Shown one piece after another: positions 1-5,400 of a stretch of 9,772 nt of DNA. The stretch's first letter is position 1. Every line of letters starts with the position of its first letter. The DNA is from Lachnospiraceae bacterium (GTDB taxonomy: Bacteria; Bacillota; Clostridia; Lachnospirales; Lachnospiraceae), in NCBI GenBank assembly GCA_003542935.1, contig DPJQ01000105.1, positions 4,016 through 13,787 of the forward strand, read 5' to 3'. Position numbers and translations under genes: made by a program. The notes beneath the pieces were generated by a model, which did not search any database, was not told where the DNA came from, and saw nothing but the letters and a program-made list of their open reading frames with translations.

Positions 1-48
1 ATATACGGGCGATAACGTTGGCAATTAATAACGTTCGCGAGTATAATT

Positions 49-141
49 ATGCAAGATTTTGTATATCCTGAAAGCGATATTGATGAATATCTTGCAAAAC
101 AATTGCTTATAGATTGCTTTAAGCAATCAACAATGATATAA
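49..141 (+). other. Unrecognised 30-codon reading frame in AT-rich DNA, probably not a gene
   Basis: A short frame (ATG at 49, stop at 139-141) reads MQDFVYPESDIDEYLAKQLL and continues for ten more residues. I do not recognise it. No convincing ribosome binding site precedes it, and its last third overlaps the likely promoter and operator of the downstream toxin-antitoxin module. The surrounding 170 bases are only about 31% G+C. It may be the decayed 3' end of a lost gene or chance coding. Another frame open from the window edge stops at 68-70 and is equally uninformative. Confidence 0.15.
112..128. promoter_or_regulatory. 17-bp perfect palindrome over the -35 box, candidate antitoxin operator
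   Basis: GATTGCTT-T-AAGCAATC is a perfect inverted repeat with 8-bp arms and a one-base centre. It covers the whole -35 hexamer of the promoter upstream of the antitoxin gene. Ribbon-helix-helix antitoxins of the RelB/DinJ type normally repress their own operon by binding palindromes at the promoter, so this is the natural operator. A one-base loop makes an RNA hairpin unlikely, which favours a DNA-binding site. The role is inferred from position. Confidence 0.5.
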
Positions 142-142
142 T
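114..142 (+). promoter_or_regulatory. Probable promoter of the toxin-antitoxin operon
   Basis: TTGCTT at 114-119 is followed, after exactly 17 bases, by a perfect TATAAT at 137-142. The -10 box is preceded by TG one base upstream (134-135), giving an extended -10 (TGATATAAT). Transcription would start near 149, about 25 bases before the antitoxin ATG at 174. The -35 box matches consensus only in TTG, but the perfect extended -10 compensates. No experimental start is known; this is read from sequence. Confidence 0.6.
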
Positions 143-173
143 AAATCCAGAAAACTAAAGTGAGGTGATTATC

Positions 174-491
174 ATGGCACGAACCGCATCCAGAACCGCA
201 AATGTATATACAAGAGTCGATCCCGAAACAAAGGAACAGGCTGAAACGATCCTGAACCAGCTTGGGATTCCGATGTCCAATGCAATCGGGATGTTCTTAA
301 AGCAGGTCGTTCTCCAACGTGGCATACCGTTTGATATGAAACTCCCGGCAGCAGAGCCGGTCGCAATCGGCGGCATGACGAAAGAACAGATTGACCTTGA
401 GCTTCAGAAGGGCATGGACGATATTGCCGCTGGCCGCATTGTCTCCGCAGATGAAGTAGAAGCTGAAATGAGGAGACTGTATGGCGTATGA
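174..491 (+). CDS. RelB/DinJ-family type II antitoxin
   Basis: This 105-residue protein should bind and neutralise the toxin encoded next and repress the shared promoter. The N-terminus (residues ~7-15, RTANVYTRVD) is the DNA-contacting beta strand of a ribbon-helix-helix fold, followed by helices at ~17-30 and ~34-47. The run GIPMSNAIGMFLKQVVLQRG and the following IPFDMKLP are classic RelB/DinJ signatures. The C-terminal part (68-105) is helical and charged, as expected for the toxin-wrapping region. I chose the ATG at 174 over a GTG at 165 because the AGTGAGG Shine-Dalgarno sequence at 159-165 sits 8 bases before it and the protein then begins MART. Its stop overlaps the toxin start (ATGA, 488-491), so the two are translationally coupled. 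Family assignment is firm; which toxin subfamily it pairs with is less so. Confidence 0.93.
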   Translation: MARTASRTANVYTRVDPETKEQAETILNQLGIPMSNAIGMFLKQVVLQRGIPFDMKLPAAEPVAIGGMTKEQIDLELQKGMDDIAAGRIVSADEVEAEMRRLYGV

Positions 492-877
492 AGATGAAGA
501 TTGTTTATACCTTCCAGGCGCAGCAGGACTTAAAAAATATTTACGAATATATTTCTAATTCACTACTTGCTCCTGATACAGCCCGCAATATGTATCAGAA
601 GATCATACAAAGCGCACGTTCCCTTGCGACCATGCCGGAGCGCAACCATCTTTACAAGGATGAACCCTGGCACAGCCGAGGCGTGCGTTTCCTGCCGATA
701 AAAAATTACCTGCTCTTTTATACAATCAACAATGAAACACTCACGGTATCGATATTCCGTATTCTTTATGGCGGGATGGATATCAACCGTCAGTTGGAAG
801 AAACCAGTGCATTTAAATTCAGTAATCCCACCGTCAGCAGGTCAACTTTTTTATACCATATCCAAATTTCCCCTTGA
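488..877 (+). CDS. RelE/ParE-superfamily type II toxin with atypical C-terminal tail
   Basis: The 129-residue product matches the RelE/ParE toxin fold: an N-terminal strand and two helices with A..DL..IYEYI (residues 11-22), the ATMPER turn (47-52), EPWHSRGVRFLPIKNYLLFY (59-78) and the final strand VSIFRILYGGMDINRQL (87-103). RelE members of this fold cut mRNA on the ribosome and ParE members poison gyrase; sequence alone does not decide which applies. Family members usually end soon after the 'RILYG.RDI..L' strand, at about 100-105 residues. Here about 25 extra residues (105-129) follow with no family resemblance. The usual basic pair after RILYG is GM (residues 96-97), which could weaken activity. 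The start overlaps the antitoxin stop by four bases. The stop codon (875-877) lies inside the -35 box of the next operon. The toxin may be intact, attenuated or extended by loss of its original stop. Confidence 0.88.
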   Translation: MKMKIVYTFQAQQDLKNIYEYISNSLLAPDTARNMYQKIIQSARSLATMPERNHLYKDEPWHSRGVRFLPIKNYLLFYTINNETLTVSIFRILYGGMDINRQLEETSAFKFSNPTVSRSTFLYHIQISP

Positions 878-902
878 CATTCACCCCGTTCTATGGCATT
901 CT
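874..902 (+). promoter_or_regulatory. Probable promoter of the regulator-ABC transporter-carboxypeptidase operon
   Basis: A perfect -35 box TTGACA at 874-879 is followed after 17 bases by CATTCT at 897-902, a poor -10 box rescued by an upstream TG (894-895), which makes an extended -10. The start would be near 909, leaving a leader of about 112 bases before the regulator ATG at 1021. The -35 box overlaps the toxin stop codon. Operator-like repeats begin immediately after the -10. Confidence 0.5.
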
Positions 903-938
903 AAGTGTATCAATACATTTAATACACTTAATACATTT
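903..938. promoter_or_regulatory. Operator-like array: three tandem 9-bp repeats plus one inverted copy
   Basis: AATACATTT (912-920), AATACACTT (921-929) and AATACATTT (930-938) are head-to-tail copies with a 9-bp period. Upstream, AAGTGTAT (903-910) is the exact reverse complement of ATACACTT at 922-929, giving an inverted repeat with 8-bp arms and an 11-bp spacer. TGTA/TACA half sites are what winged-helix GntR regulators often bind, and the array covers the expected transcription start. It is therefore the probable site of autorepression by the regulator encoded at 1021. Binding is inferred, not shown. Confidence 0.55.
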
Positions 939-952
939 AGTACAGAAATCCG

Positions 953-964
953 CCCTGCGCAGGG
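953..964. repeat. Perfect 12-bp palindrome in the operon leader
   Basis: CCCTGCGCAGGG is fully self-complementary and lies in the predicted 5' untranslated leader, about 55 bases before the regulator start. A weaker small stem, GCAG-TTTT-CTGC, follows at 980-991. There is no T-run directly after either one, so neither looks like an intrinsic terminator. The palindrome could be a second protein-binding site or chance in a GC-rich stretch. Confidence 0.3.
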
Positions 965-1020
965 TCCGATCCCGTCAAGGCAGTTTTCTGCAGACTCAGG
1001 CATATAGAAAGGAGCGGAAC

Positions 1021-1422
1021 ATGATCGCTATTGATTACAAGGATCGGCGGCCGCTGTACGAACAGGTGGTGGAGCGATACCGGGAGTTAATCCTGAATCA
1101 GGTACTGGAGCCGGACAGCAAGCTGCCCTCCGTGCGCTCTCTGGCCATGGAACTCTCCATCACCCCCAACACGATCCAGCGGGCCTACAGCGAGCTGGAG
1201 AAAGCCGGCTACATCTATACGGTAAAAGGGAGGGGAAACTTCGTATCGTCCAACGACTCCCTGCTGGAGCTGAACCGAACACAGAAGCTGGAGGATGTTA
1301 AAACAGCGGTACACGCCGCGAAGTCCGTGGGGCTGCCCCAAAAGATCATACTGGAAGCCGTGGAATTTATATATGGAGGTGCGACCTATGATACAAATTC
1401 AGAACGTCAGCAAACAGTTTGA
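1021..1422 (+). CDS. GntR-family transcriptional regulator, YtrA-like
   Basis: This 133-residue protein is a short GntR-type repressor that probably controls its own operon. Residues ~10-75 form the winged helix-turn-helix: PLYEQVVERYRELILNQVLE, then the hallmark LPSVRSLAMELSITPNTIQR (35-54), AYSELEKAGYIYTVKGRGNFV with the wing ending near 75. The C-terminal part is only ~55 residues, far too short for a FadR, HutC or MocR effector domain. That size and the adjacent ABC genes place it in the YtrA subfamily. The start is well defined, with AAAGGAG at 1008-1014, six bases before ATG. Its last 35 bases overlap the ATPase gene, so the final residues (GGATYDTNSERQQTV) are encoded by the next gene's ribosome binding site and first codons. 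YtrA-type repressors in Firmicutes are typically relieved by cell-wall-active compounds; the inducer here is unknown. Confidence 0.93.
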   Translation: MIAIDYKDRRPLYEQVVERYRELILNQVLEPDSKLPSVRSLAMELSITPNTIQRAYSELEKAGYIYTVKGRGNFVSSNDSLLELNRTQKLEDVKTAVHAAKSVGLPQKIILEAVEFIYGGATYDTNSERQQTV

Positions 1423-2287
1423 CAAAGTCGAAGCCATCAAAGATCTGTCCCTGACCATCGAGGAAAGGAAGGTTTTCGGCATGCTGGGCACCAACGGGGC
1501 GGGCAAAAGCACGCTGCTGCGTATGATCTGCGGCATTATCCGCCCGGACAAAGGCACGATCACCATGGATGACGAGCCGGTCTACGAAGCCCCGGCCCAA
1601 AAAAGCCGCATTTTCTATATTTCCGACGATGCTTTCTACTATAACAATGCTTCCCCGGAGGAGATGGCCCTGTCCTACCGGCTCCATTACCCGGAGATGA
1701 ACCTGGAACGGCTCTTTGACCTGCTGGACAAATTCGGGCTGGACAAAAAGCGCAAGATCAAAACCTTCTCCAAGGGCATGAAAAAGCAGTTCTCCATCCT
1801 GGCGGGCATCTGCTCCGGCACCCGGTGGCTGTTCTGCGACGAGACCTTTGACGGATTGGATCCGGTGATGCGCCAGGCTGTGAAAACCTTATTTGCCCAG
1901 GAAATGTGTGACCGGGCTTTCACACCGGTCATCGCCTCCCACAACCTGCGGGAGCTGGAGGATATCTGCGACCATGTAGGGCTTCTGCACGAAGGCGGCG
2001 TCCTTCTTTCCAGAGACCTGGAAGATATGCGGAGCAACCTGCACAAAATCCAGTTCGCGGCCCGGGAGGACATCACACCCTATGTGCGGGAACATCTGGA
2101 TATCCTGCATTTGGAAACCCGGGGCTCTCTGGTCACCGTCACGGCCCGGGGCGACCTGGACGACATTCTGGCAGCCATAGATTCTCAGCAGCCCATTTTT
2201 TGTGAGGCGCTGCCGCTTTCCCTTGAGGAAATTTTTATCAGTGAAACGGGGGTAACCGGATATGACATCAAAAACCTCATTCTATAG
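1388..2287 (+). CDS. ABC transporter ATP-binding protein, YtrB-like
   Basis: This is the 299-residue cytoplasmic ATPase that should energise the permease encoded next. Visible motifs are Walker A GTNGAGKST (34-42), a signature variant FSKGMKKQ (127-134) in place of LSGGQ, Walker B WLFCDETFDGLDP (147-159, with D151 and catalytic E152) and the H-loop ASHN (H185). The usual Q-loop glutamine is not evident: the position reads FYISDD (76-81), a divergence I associate with this regulator-linked subfamily. A ~90-residue C-terminal extension follows the nucleotide-binding domain, as in many ABC-2-type exporters. Start choice: GGAGG at 1375-1379 lies eight bases before ATG 1388; the frame is open further upstream but only as a shadow of the regulator gene. 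It overlaps the regulator by 35 bp and the permease by 26 bp. The transported substrate cannot be read from the sequence. Confidence 0.95.
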   Translation: MIQIQNVSKQFDKVEAIKDLSLTIEERKVFGMLGTNGAGKSTLLRMICGIIRPDKGTITMDDEPVYEAPAQKSRIFYISDDAFYYNNASPEEMALSYRLHYPEMNLERLFDLLDKFGLDKKRKIKTFSKGMKKQFSILAGICSGTRWLFCDETFDGLDPVMRQAVKTLFAQEMCDRAFTPVIASHNLRELEDICDHVGLLHEGGVLLSRDLEDMRSNLHKIQFAAREDITPYVREHLDILHLETRGSLVTVTARGDLDDILAAIDSQQPIFCEALPLSLEEIFISETGVTGYDIKNLIL

Positions 2288-4490
2288 TTATATGAAAAAC
2301 GACGCGCACCACCGCATCTGGGTGCCCGCCTTGTCCTGTGTGGTATTCTTCTTTGTGATTATCGCCGTGGCCATGGCTTCCCAGAATCTGCGGAACGCCA
2401 TGCAGGGCGAGGCCTACCGAATGCAGCAGGCGATGGACTTTGCCGAGTCCATATTTTCCAAAGAAGATATTTTCCTTACCTTCATCGCCGCTGTGGGGGC
2501 CACGATCTGCGGCCTGGAGGGCTTCTCCTATCTGTTCAGCCGCAAGAAGACCGACTATTTCCACAGCCTGCCCATGAAAAGGGAGCATCTGTTTTTTCTG
2601 CGCTGGCTCAACGGCCTGCTGTTTTATCTGGTGCCCTATATCCTCTGCATGGTGATCTGCACCATACTGCTGGGCAGCAGCGGACTGACCACCCACATGT
2701 ATTACCAGAATCTCTGGACAGGATTTTTGTACAATCTGGTCATATTTCTGCTGATTTACCATACGGCGATCCTGGCCGTAATGCTCACGGGCCAGATCCT
2801 GGTGGCAATCGCCGGTTTCGGCATCCTGCTGTCCTATACCGTCATTGTCAATTACCTGGTTCCTGTCTATATGCAGAGCTTTTACAGCACCTACGATACG
2901 CAGAATATGACCACTCTGGGATTTCTGCGGTATCTCTCCCCCTTGAATGTGTGGACAGATCTGGCTGCGAATGGCCGTTTTGTCTCATGGCTCGCAGCCG
3001 TACTGCTGATGGCAGCCATGTTCGCGGCCAGCTTTATACTGTACCGCATCCGTCCGTCGGAGGTTGCGGGAAACAGCATTACTTTTCCGGTGAGCCGCCC
3101 TGTCATCCGCATCCTGCTGGTGATCCCGTTCAGCCTGTACGTTGCCCTGGCTTTCCACGAGATGGCCGAGTGGGCGTCGGCGTTCTGGAGCATCTTCGGT
3201 CTGGCCATATTCGCCCTGCTGATCCATGCGCTGATCGAGATCATCTATGATTTCGATATCCGCTCCGCCCTGCACCACTGGCCGCAGCTTGCGGGATGCT
3301 TTGTGGTCGGGCTTGCTTTCCTGGGATTTTTCCTGACAGACCCGCTGCACCTGGATTCCCGGCTGCCCCCCATCAACAATGTGAGCGCCGTCTACCTGGA
3401 TTTGCCGCTGGACAACAGTATTCCCTATTTCCACAGATCGGATCTGCTCAGCCAGACGCCTTTAGAATCCTACAATGAATTCAGCATGACCTCCTACCGG
3501 CTGGAGCACACGGCGCTCACCGGGGATAATCTCCAGCTTGCCTACAACCTGATCCGAAACGCCCAGAAAATATCCGAAAACGACAACGGATCCCGGAACC
3601 TGTATCAGGCCAACCTGAATGTCGCTTTCCGCAAGAAAAACGGCAGCCTGGAATACCGGAACTTCGATCTGTGGCTGCCTGCAAACAAGAGTGATCTGAT
3701 GGAAGTCTATAATACAAGGGAACTCAGAGAAAATCATTTCCAGATCGTTTCACTGCCATCGGATATTTACAGAAGCATGGCGGTCAGGGATGCGGCGGAA
3801 AATACTTTCAACAGAGATTTCTCCGAGGCGGAGATCAGCGAGTTTATAGATATCTATAAACGGGAACTGCTGGAACAGACTGCTGAGGACGCCATCGCAT
3901 ACCCGTCCATCGGGCAGCTGGAGCTGACCACGAAAAGCGATTTAGAGCTGCAGGCTTACCAGATCTACTCTTCCTTTACCGACACGCTGGCCTGGCTGAA
4001 AGACCACACCATTGACCTGACCGCCTGGACCAGACAGATGACCCCCGCCAGCATAACCATAGATCGGGAGCAGAATGAATCCTATTATGAGAATGGGTAT
4101 TATGAAGACGGTGCATACTACGAGCCGGAAATGAATGAAGCGATGGCGGACGAATACAATGATGAGGACCATGTCCTCGACGGGAAATATCCCGCTGTGA
4201 AAGATACCGCTGCCGCGGAAACAACCGCCACCGACGAAAAAGGGCCGTTCTTCCCCGTTACCATCACGGATCCGCAGCGCATCCGCAGCCTGCTGCCCCA
4301 CCTGTACAATCGGAACCTGTACGAATTCAACGATATCCTGAACGAAAAAGGTAAGATGCAGTATATAGTCAACGTATCCTTTGAGGACGCAGACACCGCT
4401 TCCCTCTACAATGTGGAATTCGTATGTGACGGGGATTTTGATATGGATGCCTGGCTGGCCGAAGGAGAGAACGCTGATGACAAACAGTAA
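2262..4490 (+). CDS. ABC transporter permease with large extracytoplasmic C-terminal region (DUF6449-like)
   Basis: This 742-residue membrane protein is the partner of the preceding ATPase. Hydrophobic segments lie near residues 20-40, 70-92, 110-138, 152-200 (probably two helices), 241-261, 281-299, 306-328 and 341-360, so about eight or nine helices in the first half. The loop FSRKKTDYFHSLPMKREHLF (92-111) matches the conserved 'SLPvkRe' cytoplasmic motif of clostridial ABC-2-like permeases. Residues ~365-742 are soluble and probably outside the membrane; they resemble the region annotated as DUF6449 in Lachnospiraceae permeases, although I assign that name from memory. Within it, residues 601-640 are rich in Asp, Glu and Tyr, including three YY pairs. 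The start ATG 2262 has a GGGG-type site about nine bases upstream and lies inside the ATPase gene; ATG 2292 is a weaker alternative. A 14-bp overlap with the next gene suggests translational coupling. Confidence 0.85.
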   Translation: MTSKTSFYSYMKNDAHHRIWVPALSCVVFFFVIIAVAMASQNLRNAMQGEAYRMQQAMDFAESIFSKEDIFLTFIAAVGATICGLEGFSYLFSRKKTDYFHSLPMKREHLFFLRWLNGLLFYLVPYILCMVICTILLGSSGLTTHMYYQNLWTGFLYNLVIFLLIYHTAILAVMLTGQILVAIAGFGILLSYTVIVNYLVPVYMQSFYSTYDTQNMTTLGFLRYLSPLNVWTDLAANGRFVSWLAAVLLMAAMFAASFILYRIRPSEVAGNSITFPVSRPVIRILLVIPFSLYVALAFHEMAEWASAFWSIFGLAIFALLIHALIEIIYDFDIRSALHHWPQLAGCFVVGLAFLGFFLTDPLHLDSRLPPINNVSAVYLDLPLDNSIPYFHRSDLLSQTPLESYNEFSMTSYRLEHTALTGDNLQLAYNLIRNAQKISENDNGSRNLYQANLNVAFRKKNGSLEYRNFDLWLPANKSDLMEVYNTRELRENHFQIVSLPSDIYRSMAVRDAAENTFNRDFSEAEISEFIDIYKRELLEQTAEDAIAYPSIGQLELTTKSDLELQAYQIYSSFTDTLAWLKDHTIDLTAWTRQMTPASITIDREQNESYYENGYYEDGAYYEPEMNEAMADEYNDEDHVLDGKYPAVKDTAAAETTATDEKGPFFPVTITDPQRIRSLLPHLYNRNLYEFNDILNEKGKMQYIVNVSFEDADTASLYNVEFVCDGDFDMDAWLAEGENADDKQ

Positions 4491-5400
4491 AGGGTCATTC
4501 GCTGCCCATGAAAAACATCGCAAAAGAGGGAGCCGCCTGTGGCTGCTCCCTCTCCTGCTCTTACTTATGGTGACTTGTATATATCTGGGCCTCCGGCATT
4601 TCAAACCGGACTGGATCTTCCTGATCGAAGAACAGGTATCCGGGATCACCCGCCATGCCGATCTGACAGAGATTCCTGAGAACAGACTATCCTTTGAAAA
4701 AATTTCTCTGACAGATATTTCCAATCAGCCGGATACTTATACAACGGACTCATCCCTGATGCTGGTCAACGATACCCATATGCTGTCCGAAGATTACACA
4801 CCGGATCTGATCAGCTACAAGGACACCGATGTGGAGATAAATCCCTCCCTTGAGGAATCCTATCATGATCTGGCCGCAGAGATCAAAAGCCGTTTCGATA
4901 CGTCCCTGTATATCCGGAGCAGTTACCGCAGCACCGCAGAGCAGGCGGCGGAAAGCGAGGCCGAACCCACTCTGGCCGCCGCCGTGGGGGCCAGTGAACA
5001 TGAAACCGGCCTGGCCCTTGATGTCTATGTACCCCGGTTTGCCGGAAGCGGTTTTATCAAAAGCGGCGCCGGACGGTATGTGAACCGGAACTGCTGGCAG
5101 TACGGTTTCGTCATCCGCTATCCCTATGGCAAGAAATCCGTCACCGGCATTCCCTACGAACCGTGGCATCTGCGCTATGTGGGAAAGCCCCATGCAGAGA
5201 TCATGTACAAGGCATCCCTGACCCTTGAAGAATATATAGAATCTCTGGTTCCGGGCGCCTGCTACGAATACGGCGGATATCTGATCACACGCCAGACACC
5301 GGAAGACGGCACCTTGTCCATACCGAAGGGCTTACAGGATACCCGTATTTCCCCGGACAACGAGGGAAATTACATTCTCTGCGGGATCATGGCGGACTGA
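4477..5400 (+). CDS. Membrane-anchored VanY-type D-alanyl-D-alanine carboxypeptidase (peptidase M15)
   Basis: This 307-residue enzyme should remove the terminal D-alanine from peptidoglycan stem peptides on the outer face of the membrane. A basic N-terminus is followed by one hydrophobic helix (residues 21-38, LWLLPLLLLLMVTCIYLG) without a lipobox or clear signal-peptidase site, so it is probably an uncleaved anchor. The M15B domain begins near LMLVNDTHMLSEDYTPDL (94-111) and contains SSYRS (148-152), the zinc motif SEHETGLALD (173-182: H175, D182) and EPWHLRYVG (228-236: catalytic E228, zinc ligand H231). All key residues are present. ATG 4477 is chosen because AAGGAGA (4462-4468) sits nine bases upstream; it overlaps the permease end by 14 bp. 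It is co-transcribed with the transporter. No vanR/S/H/A/X genes are nearby, so this is not a vancomycin-resistance cluster. The 3' end overlaps the convergent ATPase gene by 14 bp. Confidence 0.92.
   Translation: MTNSKGSFAAHEKHRKRGSRLWLLPLLLLLMVTCIYLGLRHFKPDWIFLIEEQVSGITRHADLTEIPENRLSFEKISLTDISNQPDTYTTDSSLMLVNDTHMLSEDYTPDLISYKDTDVEINPSLEESYHDLAAEIKSRFDTSLYIRSSYRSTAEQAAESEAEPTLAAAVGASEHETGLALDVYVPRFAGSGFIKSGAGRYVNRNCWQYGFVIRYPYGKKSVTGIPYEPWHLRYVGKPHAEIMYKASLTLEEYIESLVPGACYEYGGYLITRQTPEDGTLSIPKGLQDTRISPDNEGNYILCGIMAD

Noticed and set aside
903..938. Short tandem repeats considered as a CRISPR remnant
   Set aside because: Repeat units of 9 bp with no spacers are far below CRISPR repeat length; promoter position favours an operator.
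732..1007. 91-codon plus-strand frame overlapping the toxin end and the next promoter
   Set aside because: It runs through the predicted promoter and operator array, lacks a start signal and has no recognisable domain.
3942..4724. 260-codon open frame on the minus strand across the permease/carboxypeptidase junction
   Set aside because: It is opposite two well supported, overlapping genes and shows no domain; an antisense shadow.
4477..5400. Possible vancomycin-resistance cluster because of the VanY-type enzyme
   Set aside because: No vanR, vanS, vanH, ligase or vanX genes are present; M15B carboxypeptidases are common chromosomal enzymes.
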